A DNA stretch of 64,000 bases, from positions 229,001-293,000 of the forward strand of contig NZ_LVJN01000020.1 of NCBI RefSeq assembly GCF_002109495.1, in the 5' to 3' direction. The stretch comes from Magnetofaba australis IT-1 (GTDB lineage: Bacteria; Pseudomonadota; Magnetococcia; Magnetococcales; Magnetococcaceae). Position numbers and translations under genes: made by a program. This document shows, in pieces, positions 1 through 8,052 of this stretch. Under the pieces are notes generated by a model. It did not search any database and was not told the DNA's origin. It saw only the letters and a list, made by a program, of their open reading frames with translations. The first letter of the stretch is position 1; every line of letters starts with the position of its first letter.

Positions 1-300
1 GGGCCAAACCTGCATGCCGTAACCGTGGCGCAGCCCGTCCGCGTCCACCGTGCCCTCATATTCGGAGCTGTCGCCTAGCTTGAGCATGGCGCGAGGCATC
101 TGCGCCAACTCCTGGGGAATATCGACGGAGATGGGCAGGGGCGGTTGGTCCGGGTGCAGCCAGTTGGCCACCCGACCCACCCCTTTGCCGACGCCGACGA
201 TGCCCTCTTTGATATTGCCGCAGGCGCTCAGAGTGACGCACAGCAGCAGCGCGCCGCCCACATGGGTCCAGCGGCGGCGCCAGTGGGGCCGTGCGTTCAC
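1..300 (-). CDS. MORN-repeat lipoprotein, 3' part missing
   Basis: Read on the minus strand from a GTG at 300. The gene runs off the left edge, so only about 100 N-terminal residues are visible. A signal sequence with basic residues and a hydrophobic stretch (GGALLLCVTLSAC) ends in a lipobox, with the lipidated Cys near residue 27, so an envelope lipoprotein is expected. The last visible residues (YEGTVDADGLRHGYGMQVWP) fit a MORN repeat, a beta-hairpin module found in membrane-associated proteins. The GTG start overlaps the TGA of the upstream arsC-like gene (GTGA), which implies translational coupling. The molecular role is unknown. Confidence 0.7.
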   Translation of the reverse strand, partial: MNARPHWRRRWTHVGGALLLCVTLSACGNIKEGIVGVGKGVGRVANWLHPDQPPLPISVDIPQELAQMPRAMLKLGDSSEYEGTVDADGLRHGYGMQVWP

Positions 301-647
301 AGGATCTCCAGCACCTTCTCCGGCGGGCGTCCCAGAGCCGCCTTGCCATCCTTCACCACCAGCGGGCGCTCCATCAATTTGGGGGTGGCGGCCATGGCGT
401 CGAGCAGCTGCTCGCGGGTCACTGCGGCGTCGCCCAGCCCCTGCTCCTTATATTCGGCCTCTTTCACCCGCATCATGGCGCGCGGATCCTCCTCCCCCAG
501 CATTGTTAACGCCTGCTCCAGCCCGGCGCGGTCCAGCGGGGTTTTCAGATATTCAACCACGGTGATCTCTTCATCGCGCTCTTGCAGCAGTTGCAGCGTC
601 TGGCGCGACTTGGAGCAGCGCGGATTGTGATAGATGGTGACGGACAT
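297..647 (-). CDS. arsC: ArsC/Spx-family thioredoxin-fold reductase (arsenate reductase-like)
   Basis: 116 residues, the usual ArsC/YffB size. The N-terminus IYHNPRCSKSRQTL matches the ArsC active-site loop, with catalytic Cys near residue 11, and a C-terminal RPLVVKDGKAALGRPPEKV segment matches the family's end. Family members reduce arsenate using glutathione or glutaredoxin in the cytoplasm, but the ArsC/YffB family also holds proteins of unknown substrate. No ars operon genes (arsR, arsB) are adjacent, so an arsenic role is not shown. It lies 32 bp downstream of a YqaA-like gene and overlaps the MORN lipoprotein gene, so all three look co-transcribed on the minus strand. Confidence 0.8.
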   Translation of the reverse strand: MSVTIYHNPRCSKSRQTLQLLQERDEEITVVEYLKTPLDRAGLEQALTMLGEEDPRAMMRVKEAEYKEQGLGDAAVTREQLLDAMAATPKLMERPLVVKDGKAALGRPPEKVLEIL

Positions 648-679
648 CTTCAAGATACTCCCCAACGGTTCAGCGGCGC

Positions 680-1198
680 TCAGTACCAGAAGGCGCCAAA
701 CAGACCGGACGACACATCCGGATGGAACAGACCGGCAATGATAGCATATCGCGCCCCTTTGCCGAAAAATACCAACACGCAAAATAGCCAGAGCCGCACC
801 CGCAGGGCGCCGGCGGCCACGGTGAGGGGGTCGCCGATGAGGGGAACCCAGGCGAACAGCAGGCTCCACACCCCATAGCGGGCGAAGCGCTCCTGGGCGC
901 GCGCCAGCGCTTGCGGCGAGACCGGAAACCAGCGCCGGTCGGCAAAGCGGATCAGCCACGCGCCGAGCATCCAGTTGACCACCGAGCCCAGGCCGTTGCC
1001 GAGGGTGGCCACGCCCCATAGCAGCCACGGATTGTGGGCGTCCTGCAGCAGCAGCGCCGCCAGCAGCGCTTCTGAGGAGGCGGGGAAGAGGGTGGCGGCG
1101 ATGAAGGCGGAGGCGAACAGCCCCGCCAGCGCCGCATCAAGTGGAAACAGGGCGGTCATGGCGCGCCACAGTGTGCCAGAAATCATCGCCAAAGGCAT
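680..1198 (-). CDS. YqaA/DedA-family inner membrane protein
   Basis: 172 residues from the ATG at 1198; in-frame codons reach 1312 but that extension has no family character. Hydrophobic segments (ALAGLFASAFIAATLFP, LLWGVATLGNGLGSVVNWMLGAWL, YGVWSLLFAWVPLIGDPLTVAAGAL, LWLFCVLVFFGKGARYAIIAGL) and the small-residue/Pro signature FAWVPLIGDPLT are typical of the YqaA branch of the DedA/SNARE-associated family. DedA proteins act in membrane lipid homeostasis, probably as lipid flippases; YqaA itself is poorly characterised. It is the first gene of the putative yqaA-arsC-MORN unit. Confidence 0.75.
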   Translation of the reverse strand: MPLAMISGTLWRAMTALFPLDAALAGLFASAFIAATLFPASSEALLAALLLQDAHNPWLLWGVATLGNGLGSVVNWMLGAWLIRFADRRWFPVSPQALARAQERFARYGVWSLLFAWVPLIGDPLTVAAGALRVRLWLFCVLVFFGKGARYAIIAGLFHPDVSSGLFGAFWY

Positions 1199-1560
1199 GG
1201 CGTCTTGTGGCGCACAGGCTGTGGCGATGCTGTAACGGAAAATTCGCTTGCCCCCAGCGATGAGAAATCGGCACAATCCTTGATACGCAATATGACGAGG
1301 CGCACGGTGCATTGGCGCTGTTCGCCTGTAGTGAATATGTTTAAGTTTATGATTTTATGGGATATGCTAAATATTTTGCGGCTGCCGGTTCAGGCTGCGG
1401 TCGCCAGCGGATTTGCATAAGATGCGAAAAATGCGTCAAGTTCGACGGCAAAAGTGTCGAAACGAGCCTTGTCTGACGCACTCAGATAGCGTGTTAACGC
1501 GGTAAAAACGGCGCGCAATGTCCGCGAAACGTTGCGCCCACCAACCCGGAACATGACGCC
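1199..1560. other. Intergenic region between divergent genes
   Basis: 362 bp separating the minus-strand YqaA-like gene from the plus-strand WD40/FGE gene. It contains an AT-rich patch around 1334-1380 (for example gattttatgggatatgc) that is the likeliest place for promoters of either gene. I could not assign convincing -35/-10 pairs. No gene is visible in it. Confidence 0.4.
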
Positions 1561-3789
1561 ATGGTCAGCTTAAAACGGTTGTTTACTCTGGTGGCCGCCG
1601 CAGTGATGCCTGCGGCCCTTATCGCGCCGATGGCGCACGCCAATGGTCTGGCCCCGGTCAATGGTCTGGCCCCGGCGGGCATGCAGCAGCAGACCTCCAT
1701 GTTAGCGCCCCTGGGGCCCATGGTTCCTGTGGAAGCGCATATCCCGGCCACCTTCTCTCCCGGCGGTCGTCTGCTGGCCGAAGCCGAACCCGACGGCTCG
1801 GTGGCGGTGCGCGATTTGACCAACAACGGATTGCTGTCGCGTCTGCGCGGCCATCAAGGCGGCGTGACCTCCATCAGCTTCTCCCCCGACGGTCGCCGCG
1901 TGGTGACTGGCGGCAACGACCGCACCGCGCGTCTGTGGGACGCCGCCACCGGCAAACTGGAGGCGACTCTGGGCGGTCATGGCGGGGTGGTGCAGGCGGT
2001 CAGCTTCTCCATGGACGGGCGCTTTGTGCTCACCGGCGGGGCCGACTCCACGGTGCGTCTGTGGGACGCCAAGTCCGGTCGCATTCTGCGCATTCAACCG
2101 CGTGAAACCCGTCTGATCAGCTTCGCCCCCGACCGCCGCTATGCGGTGTCGGTGGATACCGCCGATCCGCGCCTGATCCACCATTGGGAGTCGGTGAGCG
2201 GTGAAGAGGTGGGCGTGTTCGAAGGCCACACTTGGCACATCACCCGCCTGATCTTCTCGCCTGACGGCAAGCGCATGGCTTCCGCTGACGGCGCGGGCGC
2301 CATCATCCTGTGGGACACCACCACTCGTGAGCCGGTGAGCGTGCTGCAAGGCCACAACGGCCCGGTGGCTTCGCTGGCCTTCTCCCGCGATAGCAAGCGT
2401 CTGCTCTCCGCCGATCGTGATCACGCCATCACTCTGTGGGACGCCGAAACCGGGCAGCCTTGGTATAGCCTGCAAGCGCCTCCCGAGGGTGTGGCGGTGG
2501 TCGCCTTTGATGCACAAGAGACCGCCATGCCGCTGACTCTGAGCCCTGACGGCGCGCTGCGCTCCTGGGATCCGCAGACGGCGGAATCGAAACTGCTGCG
2601 CGCCGGTCGTTCGGTGACTTTGGAAGTCTCCTCGCCGACGGAAACTATTGCTCCGGCTCCGGCGCCTGAAGTGCTGCTGCCGGTGGTTCCCACCGCGCCC
2701 ATGGAGCCGGTTCCGCCGGCCCCGGCCGCCAACATCGAAGGCGCTTTGACGCCGCCGGACGCTTATGATGGCCCGATCCCCGCCGCGCAAGCCGCGCCGG
2801 GATCGGCGCCGCCGAGCAAATCGGTTACGCCGCCCACCATGGGGCATAACCGGTCCGCTCCGCTCAAGCCGCAAGCCGCCGCCGCCCCCGTTTCGGGGGC
2901 GTTTTCATTTCCGCGCGCCACCCACGTTGCGCCGCCAGTGCAGCAGGCGCGCGCCCAGCGCGTGACGCCGTCGCGCGTGCAACCTGCGCCGATGAGAAAG
3001 GCCGTGGCGCAGAGCAAGCCCGCCGCGCCGTCGCCGCGCGCGGCCATGGCGGCGCTATTCCAGGAGCCGCGTTCGGGCGTCACCTTCGCCTGGGCGCCGG
3101 GCGGCTGCTATAAGATGGGCGCCAATGGCGCGGAGATCACCCGCGCCGAGACCCCTGCCCATCGCGTTTGTGTGGATGGCTTCTGGATGGGGCGGTTTGA
3201 GGTGACTCAGGAGCAGTGGACCCGCTTGATGAAGAAAAACCCGTCGCAATTTCGCAACGGTCCCAACTACCCGGTGGAGCAGGTCTCCTGGAGCGACGTG
3301 CAGGAGTTCGTGCGGCGTTTGAATGCCGCGTCCACGGATGGCGCGCGCTATCGTCTGCCGACGGAAGCCGAATGGGAGTTCGCCTGCCGCGCGGGCGGTC
3401 CGGCGGATCGTCCCTGCGGCGGCTCCAGCAATGTGGTGGCGTGGCATAATGGCAATGCCCCGTTGGGCACCCAGCCGGTGGGCGGCAAGGCCCCCAATGC
3501 GTTGGGTCTGTATGATATGTCCGGCAATGTGCTGGAGTGGACCGCCGACGGCTACCGCGAGAATTTCCACAAGATCGCCAGTCGTCGCGACGGACTGCGC
3601 AACCCCCATGGCGACGCTGACAGCCCCAACCGCGCGGTGCGTGGCGGTAGCTGGCGTAGTCAGGGGGATGAGTCGCTGCGCGCCAGCCGTCGCCACGGTC
3701 TGCCGCCGCAGTTGAAGCATGCGTCGTTGGGCTTCCGACTGGTGCGCGTCGGTCCGCCGCCCGCCGCGATGACGGCGCAAGCGCGCTGA
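1561..3789 (+). CDS. Secreted seven-bladed WD40 protein fused to a C-terminal FGE-like (SUMF1-type) domain
   Basis: 742 residues. The N-terminal signal peptide (basic SLKR, hydrophobic core, cleavage around AHA-NG) predicts export. Seven WD-type blades follow at about residues 60-340, closing with VAVRD, ARLWD, VRLWD, IHHWE, IILWD, ITLWD and LRSWD. A Pro/Ala-rich linker at about 345-495 leads to an FGE-sulfatase domain at about 500-735 with its signature pieces (FEVTQEQW, YRLPTEAEWEFACR, NVLEWT, RGGSWRS, ASLGFRLV). In true formylglycine-generating enzymes a Cys pair follows the RGGSW motif; here the segment is RGGSWRSQGDESLRASRR with no Cys. The domain is therefore more likely a binding fold than an enzyme. 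Ligand unknown. Confidence 0.85.
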   Translation: MVSLKRLFTLVAAAVMPAALIAPMAHANGLAPVNGLAPAGMQQQTSMLAPLGPMVPVEAHIPATFSPGGRLLAEAEPDGSVAVRDLTNNGLLSRLRGHQGGVTSISFSPDGRRVVTGGNDRTARLWDAATGKLEATLGGHGGVVQAVSFSMDGRFVLTGGADSTVRLWDAKSGRILRIQPRETRLISFAPDRRYAVSVDTADPRLIHHWESVSGEEVGVFEGHTWHITRLIFSPDGKRMASADGAGAIILWDTTTREPVSVLQGHNGPVASLAFSRDSKRLLSADRDHAITLWDAETGQPWYSLQAPPEGVAVVAFDAQETAMPLTLSPDGALRSWDPQTAESKLLRAGRSVTLEVSSPTETIAPAPAPEVLLPVVPTAPMEPVPPAPAANIEGALTPPDAYDGPIPAAQAAPGSAPPSKSVTPPTMGHNRSAPLKPQAAAAPVSGAFSFPRATHVAPPVQQARAQRVTPSRVQPAPMRKAVAQSKPAAPSPRAAMAALFQEPRSGVTFAWAPGGCYKMGANGAEITRAETPAHRVCVDGFWMGRFEVTQEQWTRLMKKNPSQFRNGPNYPVEQVSWSDVQEFVRRLNAASTDGARYRLPTEAEWEFACRAGGPADRPCGGSSNVVAWHNGNAPLGTQPVGGKAPNALGLYDMSGNVLEWTADGYRENFHKIASRRDGLRNPHGDADSPNRAVRGGSWRSQGDESLRASRRHGLPPQLKHASLGFRLVRVGPPPAAMTAQAR

Positions 3790-3815
3790 TTCCACGCAAT
3801 CCCGCTGGTCACATG

Positions 3816-3857
3816 ACGTCCGCGCCGGTTACACTGGCGCGGACGTTTGCGTTTATT
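3816..3857 (+). terminator. Probable intrinsic terminator after the WD40/FGE gene
   Basis: A perfect 11-bp stem, ACGTCCGCGCC (3816-3826) and GGCGCGGACGT (3836-3846), with a 9-nt loop, is followed by the T-rich stretch TTGCGTTTATT. It lies 26 bp after the stop codon. The T tract is interrupted, so efficiency is uncertain. Confidence 0.6.
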
Positions 3858-3884
3858 AAGCAGTGAAATGCTGAGAAGAGTGGA

Positions 3885-3990
3885 GAGACTGGGGCTTCGC
3901 CCCAGACCCCGACCAGGGCGCCGCCCTGGACCCGCGAGGGCGCTGCCCTCGACCCGCCAGGGAAATGATTTCCCTGGACCCTCGTTAGCT
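3885..3990 (-). repeat. Family A palindromic repeat, copy A1 (reverse)
   Basis: A chain of short palindromes: CTGGGGCTTCGCCCCAG, CCAGGGCGCCGCCCTGG, CGAGGGCGCTGCCCTCG and CCAGGGAAATGATTTCCCTGG-type modules, ending ccctcgttagct. Reverse copies recur at 37045 and 54563; forward copies at 6506, 24079, 38875, 45617 and 60231. No coding potential is consistent between copies. It sits between the WD40/FGE gene and the next lipoprotein gene. Confidence 0.85.
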
Positions 3991-4061
3991 TAGCTTTGTG
4001 CCCCATTGTGGGCAGGAGGTGATGACGTCGAGGATGATGAAATTTTGGATGGAGCATTTCT

Positions 4062-4643
4062 ATGAGGATCAGCGGAAAGAGCCGAATGATTGCACTGGCT
4101 GCTTTGGCTTTAGGGCTGAGTAGTTGCGCCATGACCGGCGGTTCGAAAAAGTCCGAGGATACGGCTGTGGAAAAAGAGGTCATTCAACCGTGGGATCTGG
4201 GCGGGCGCGGCAAGGGTAATTTTGATCGCGTGATTCCGTTCAGCACCACCTTGGCGCAGCTGCACAATCTGGGCATCGACCCGCAGTTGAGCAATAGCGT
4301 GCACCGGATTGATCAGGCGCAGATTCGCGCCTATTTCGACTATGATCCGCGCACGCGCAGTGAGCAGCCGGACGGCATTTTGACCTGCGTGGATGCGGGC
4401 GACCGCTGCTATGGCTATATCCTGCAAGAGCCGTTGGTGGAGCGGCATGTGAAAAAGGGCTTGCTGCGTAAGAAGGTGGAGAGTGAGTTCCATGTGCCCA
4501 AGTATGAGGCGGTGATTTTGATTATGCGGGAGCCTGTGTTGGATGAGTCGGTGGTGACCTATACGCGGTGGAATGATAGTCCGCCGCCGCCGCCGGTGTC
4601 GTTCCAGAAGCCGCCGCCGCCGGTCTATTTTCAGGGACAGTGA
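4062..4643 (+). CDS. Small lipoprotein of unknown function
   Basis: 193 residues. The start ATG follows a purine-rich ggatggag element. The signal sequence ends in a lipobox LSSC with Cys22, predicting a lipid-anchored envelope protein. The mature part has two close Cys residues (TCVDAGDRCYGY, about 107-115) that could form a disulfide, and a proline-rich tail (PPPPPVSF, PPPPVYF). I recognise no family. It stands alone between repeat copies A1 and C1. Confidence 0.7.
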   Translation: MRISGKSRMIALAALALGLSSCAMTGGSKKSEDTAVEKEVIQPWDLGGRGKGNFDRVIPFSTTLAQLHNLGIDPQLSNSVHRIDQAQIRAYFDYDPRTRSEQPDGILTCVDAGDRCYGYILQEPLVERHVKKGLLRKKVESEFHVPKYEAVILIMREPVLDESVVTYTRWNDSPPPPPVSFQKPPPPVYFQGQ

Positions 4644-4649
4644 GCGGGC

Positions 4650-4940
4650 CAGAACGGAGTAAAATTGGCCGCCGACTGGTCGGCGGCGGGGTCTGGGGGC
4701 CGCTGCCCCCAGCGGGTGTGGGCGGCGCCCACGGTGTGGCAGTTGCTTTGGCAGTTGCCGTTTCCCCACTGAACAAAGCTGGCGCCAGCAGAGAGTTCGA
4801 TGTGAAGCGCGAAACGTGGAGCCCGTAGGCAGGCAAATGGGGAAACGGCAGGTGAGCAGGCCCCGCAGGGGCCGTCGTCCGCAGGACGGCGAACTGCCCT
4901 AAGACTCGAAGCTTGGAAAAGTTGAAAAGTGTTTGCGGGC
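4650..4940 (+). repeat. Family C palindrome-rich repeat, copy C1
   Basis: About 290 bp with a GCCGCCGACTGGTCGGCGGC palindrome, a CTGGGGGCCGCTGCCCCCAG hairpin, GTGGGCGGCGCCCAC, an inverted pair GCCGTTTCCCCA and TGGGGAAACGGC, then GGCCCCGCAGGGGCC and CGTCCGCAGGACG. It ends near AAGTGTTTGCG. Inverted copies lie at 5672-5915 and 49130-49405. Several inner modules are shared with the family E elements. It starts about six bases after the lipoprotein stop codon. Confidence 0.75.
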
Positions 4941-4960
4941 GGGGGTTGAATTAGGCGCCC

Positions 4961-5190
4961 GTCCCCGGAATTCCAGAGAATTCGTCCCCGGAATTCCAGC
5001 GAATTCGTCCCCGGAATTCCAGCGAACTCGTCCCCGGAATTCCAGCGAACTCGTCCCCGGAATTCCAGCGAACTCGTCCCCGGAATTCCAGCGAACTCGT
5101 CCCCGGAATTCCAGCGAACTCGTCCCCGGAATTCCAGCGAACTCGTCCCCGGAATTCCAGCGAACTCGTCCCCGGAATTCCAGCGAATTC
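4961..5190. repeat. 23-bp minisatellite, ten tandem copies
   Basis: Ten head-to-tail copies of a 23-bp unit beginning GTCCCCGGAATTCCAGCG, starting every 23 bp from 4961. Units differ only at a few positions: the first has agagaattc, the second and tenth gaattc, and the others gaactc at the end. Every unit contains GGAATTCC, a perfect 8-bp palindrome. The near-identity of the units implies recent expansion or active homogenisation. An open frame (4933-5217) crosses it only because 23 is not a multiple of three and the unit lacks stops; I do not call it a gene. Confidence 0.95.
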
Positions 5191-5245
5191 CGAAAAGTGA
5201 GTCTTGTTAAAATCTGAACATATTAATATGAGGTCGGATGATAAT

Positions 5246-5608
5246 ATGAAAGCAGTAAAAAAGAATAGTAGCGGTCCGCCTTGTCGAATCTGCCATTACC
5301 GCATCAAGAGCTCAATTAATGGACATAATTCATACTGTGTTTATTGGGGATGGGTAATTTATGATGAGGAAGAGAAGGATGGTATATCAAGGAAGCACTG
5401 TAAAAGCGCCTATGTTAGATCAAAGAATGATAGGGACGACCCGTATATAAGCAGTATGGGTCCTTCTGTTGACCCTGTCGCACTGGCGGAAAGAAACTGG
5501 GCTATTAAGGATTATAGAGCAAATGTTAAGCGCAGCAATATTGCTTTAGTAATATCGATTCTTGGATTGTCTGTTTCAGTTATTGCGCTCATGGTCTCAA
5601 TGTGGTGA
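5246..5608 (+). CDS. Low-GC orphan with Cys motifs and a C-terminal membrane anchor
   Basis: 120 residues from the ATG at 5246, preceded at a suitable distance by aggtcgga; an in-frame ATG at 5228 would add six residues. The N-terminus has CRICHYRIKS and later NSYCVYWGW and KHCKS, a possible metal-binding or disulfide set. A predicted membrane helix (IALVISILGLSVSVIALMVSMW) forms the very C-terminus, as in tail-anchored proteins. The coding DNA is clearly AT-richer than its neighbours, with many AAT, ATA and TTA codons, suggesting foreign origin. It lies between the minisatellite and inverted repeat copy C2. No family recognised. Confidence 0.6.
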   Translation: MKAVKKNSSGPPCRICHYRIKSSINGHNSYCVYWGWVIYDEEEKDGISRKHCKSAYVRSKNDRDDPYISSMGPSVDPVALAERNWAIKDYRANVKRSNIALVISILGLSVSVIALMVSMW

Positions 5609-5671
5609 AAAGATACTATAAATAAGCACAAAGTATTTCCTGTATATAAAGCCCTAAGGCATTCGCTCCTG

Positions 5672-5915
5672 TCGGCTGCGCCGACATATCGCTCACCGCC
5701 GTTTCCCCGACGACCTCCTTGCTGGCTGCACGTTCCGCGCCCATTTCACACTGCGTACTGGCTCGCGGTTTGTTCTGTGGGGAAACGGCCAAAGACAACT
5801 GCCACACCGTGGGCGCCGCCCACACCCGCTGGGGCCGCAGGCCCCAGACCCCGCCGCCGACCAGTCGGCGGCACGTTACATAGCGCTGGCGTCTCGTCTG
5901 TCACGCAAACACTTT
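5672..5915 (-). repeat. Family C palindrome-rich repeat, copy C2 (inverted relative to C1)
   Basis: Contains GTCGGCTGCGCCGAC, GCCGTTTCCCC paired with GGGGAAACGGC, GTGGGCGCCGCCCAC, CTGGGGCCGCAGGCCCCAG and GCCGCCGACCAGTCGGCGGC, then ends CGCAAACACTTTTGG. These are the same modules as C1 in reverse order. C1 and C2 bracket the minisatellite and the low-GC gene. It accounts for most of the 318-bp gap 5609-5926. Confidence 0.75.
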
Positions 5916-5926
5916 TGGCCCTTTGC

Positions 5927-6421
5927 CTACCATCTGGCCTCGTTTAGCGCCTGGCTCGCCTGCCTCGTCCGCTTCACCAGGGCCCTGACCATCAACTCCG
6001 ACTCCCTCGCCGCATCCCGCAACTTGGTCGTCTTCTCACGATTCTCAGCCAATGTCGCCTTGCGCGCCGCCCGTTCCTCAGCGCTGGCCCCCTTGGCCCG
6101 CACCGCCTCAATCGCCGCACGCTGCTCACGCGCTTGCGCTATATAGGCCGCCTGCTTGGACTCAAACTCCGCCTTCGCCGCCGCAAGCTGGTCGTCAAGA
6201 CTCTCAGTCTTCCAGTTCCAATAGGAGGTGGGCAACAGCACCCGTTGGGCATTGCGCAATACGCTGTCGCGTTCGGTCAAACCCGGGTCCAGTGTGGGGG
6301 CGGGGGAGGTGAGCCACTGCAGCAGGAATATCACCACAACAGCCGCCACCGCGCCGATGGCCATACGACCGGCGCAACGACAAGCAATTTGTGTCTTACT
6401 GGGGGAGGAGGAGCCGCTCAT
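5927..6421 (-). CDS. Small single-pass membrane protein with a coiled coil
   Basis: 164 residues from the ATG at 6421, which has an upstream AGGGA at ribosome-binding distance; an upstream in-frame ATG at 6466 lacks one. One membrane helix (MAIGAVAAVVVIFLLQWL, about residues 19-37) is followed by a long Ala/Glu/Arg/Lys-rich region (LDDQLAAAKAEFESKQAAY onward) with heptad character and no Pro, predicting a periplasmic or cytoplasmic coiled coil. No family assigned. It lies downstream of the sigma-54 regulator gene on the same strand but is separated from it by repeat A2. Confidence 0.6.
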   Translation of the reverse strand: MSGSSSPSKTQIACRCAGRMAIGAVAAVVVIFLLQWLTSPAPTLDPGLTERDSVLRNAQRVLLPTSYWNWKTESLDDQLAAAKAEFESKQAAYIAQAREQRAAIEAVRAKGASAEERAARKATLAENREKTTKLRDAARESELMVRALVKRTRQASQALNEARW

Positions 6422-6505
6422 GCAATGCGTCCCTGAAAGCCTGTGGAAAAGAGAATTGGATATCAAAATTTAGCACACAATATCCAAGTATGCTCCCAAG
6501 GCAAA

Positions 6506-6635
6506 CTAACGAGGGTCCAGGGAAATCATTTCCCTGGCGGGTGCAGGGCAGAGCCCTGCCGGGTCGAGGGCGGCGCCCTCGTGGGTCCAGGGCAAAGCCC
6601 TGGTCGGGGTCTGGGGCGAAGCCCCAGTCTCTTTC
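6506..6635 (+). repeat. Family A palindromic repeat, copy A2 (forward)
   Basis: Begins ctaacgagggtccaggg and carries the palindromes CCAGGGAAATCATTTCCCTGG (imperfect), GCAGGGCAGAGCCCTGC, CGAGGGCGGCGCCCTCG, CCAGGGCAAAGCCCTGG and CTGGGGCGAAGCCCCAG, ending tctcttt. It fills the gap between two minus-strand genes, where it may also serve as a transcript end. Confidence 0.85.
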
Positions 6636-6669
6636 ATCGTCCCGAAAAACCGGAGCGGCGCGACGCCGC

Positions 6670-8049
6670 TCAATAGTAGTTGTCTACAGCGCCGTCGGGC
6701 AGACGCGCAGCGTACTCGTTGAGCTTGTTGCGCAGGGTGCGAATGCTGATGCCAAGGATCTCGGCGGCGCGGGTGCGGTTGCCATCCACTTCATCCAAAG
6801 TGCGGCGGATGAGGATCTCCTCCATCTCCCGCACCGTGGCGCCCACCGGCACGCTGATCAGATCTTCCGGGATCGGCGAAGTGTCGCCTACTGGGATGGG
6901 GGTGGCGACTTCGAAGTCGATCATCAAGTCCGCAGCCTTGATGTGGTTGCCTTCAGCCACCAACAGGGCGCGCTGAATCACATTCTCCAGTTCGCGGATA
7001 TTGCCCGGCCAGGGGTAGCTGGCCATAGCCATGCGCGCATCGTCGGAGAAGGTGATATCGTTGCGGCCAAACTCCTCAATAAAGCGATTGCGGAACACCT
7101 CGGCCAGCAGCAGGATGTCCTTGGGACGCTTACGCAGCGGCGGCAGTTGCACCGGGAAGACGTTGAGACGGAAGTAGAGGTCTTCGCGGAAATTGCCATC
7201 AGCGGCGTAGTTTTTGAGATCGCGGTTGGTGGAGGCCACCACGCGCACATCCAGCTCAATGGGGGATTTGCCGCCCACCGGATCCACTTCGCGCTCCTGC
7301 AACACCCGCAGCAGTTTGGCTTGCAGGGGCAGGGACATCTCCGAGATTTCGTCCAGGAAGATGGTGCCGCCATTGGCTTGCAGGAACTTGCCCTTGCGGT
7401 CGGAGGTGGCGCCGGTGAAGGCCCCTTTGACGTGACCAAACAGCTCCGACTCCAGCAGGTTCTCCGGCAGGGCGGCGCAGTTGATGGCGATAAACGGCTG
7501 CTCGGCGCGGTCGGAAACCTGATGGACGAAGCGCGCCATCAACTCCTTACCGGTGCCGGATTCGCCCTGAATCAGCACCGTGGCCTTGGATTTGGCCACC
7601 CGACGCACCTGGGTGAGCATCTTCTGCATCTGCGGGTCGGCGGTGGCCAACTTGCGCCCCCGACCCAATTCGGGATCGAAGAAGCGCCCGGCGTACTGTT
7701 TGAGCGCCGCGCTCAAAGTGGGCGCATCCACCGGCAGCACCAGCAGATCCGCCGCGCCGGCGTCGATAGCGTCCTTGGCCAGATGCACCGTGGCTTCGGC
7801 GCTGGCGGCCAGAATCGGCAGACCCCGGAACAGGAAGGTCAGCTCGCGGATCAGATCCAGCGCATCGGGCACGGTATCCAGACACACCACCGCCAGACCG
7901 CTCTGGGCCCCGCGCAGGCTCTGCTTGGCGGCATCGCCGTCAGCGGCGTTCTCCACGCTCTTGCCCGCGCCGCGCACCTGCCCGGCCAGGGCGTTCATGG
8001 CGGCGTTGGCGCCGCCCACCATCAAAATTGTGTCGCTTCCCATACTCAT
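6670..8049 (-). CDS. Sigma-54-dependent activator with degenerate receiver domain (FlbD/FlrC-like)
   Basis: 459 residues. Residues about 8-120 have receiver-like topology, but the N-terminal acidic pair is replaced by LMVGGAN and the conserved Lys by Leu (LLVLPVD). A phosphosite-like Asp remains in VCLDTVP. The AAA+ domain (about 135-370) has Walker A GESGTGKE, the sigma-54 contact loop GAFTGA and Walker [11 protein letters not shown] Fis-type helix-turn-helix ends the protein ([21 protein letters not shown]). Degenerate receivers are typical of FlbD-class flagellar regulators, so phosphorylation-independent control of late flagellar genes is a reasonable inference, though no flagellar structural genes are in the window. 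Last gene of a three-gene minus-strand unit, 3 bp after the TPR gene. Confidence 0.85.
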   Translation of the reverse strand: MSMGSDTILMVGGANAAMNALAGQVRGAGKSVENAADGDAAKQSLRGAQSGLAVVCLDTVPDALDLIRELTFLFRGLPILAASAEATVHLAKDAIDAGAADLLVLPVDAPTLSAALKQYAGRFFDPELGRGRKLATADPQMQKMLTQVRRVAKSKATVLIQGESGTGKELMARFVHQVSDRAEQPFIAINCAALPENLLESELFGHVKGAFTGATSDRKGKFLQANGGTIFLDEISEMSLPLQAKLLRVLQEREVDPVGGKSPIELDVRVVASTNRDLKNYAADGNFREDLYFRLNVFPVQLPPLRKRPKDILLLAEVFRNRFIEEFGRNDITFSDDARMAMASYPWPGNIRELENVIQRALLVAEGNHIKAADLMIDFEVATPIPVGDTSPIPEDLISVPVGATVREMEEILIRRTLDEVDGNRTRAAEILGISIRTLRNKLNEYAARLPDGAVDNYY

Positions 8050-8052
8050 GGC

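Noticed and set aside
1561-3789. Active formylglycine-generating enzyme for sulfatases
   Set aside because: The Cys pair expected after the RGGSW motif is absent and no sulfatase gene is near.
4961-5190. Possible CRISPR array
   Set aside because: The units are directly adjacent with no spacers and no cas genes are near.
4933-5217. Open frame through the minisatellite (94 residues, repeating PGIPANSSPEFQRT-type sequence)
   Set aside because: It is open only because the 23-bp unit has no stop in any of the three phases it visits. It has no ribosome-binding site and no non-repeat domain.
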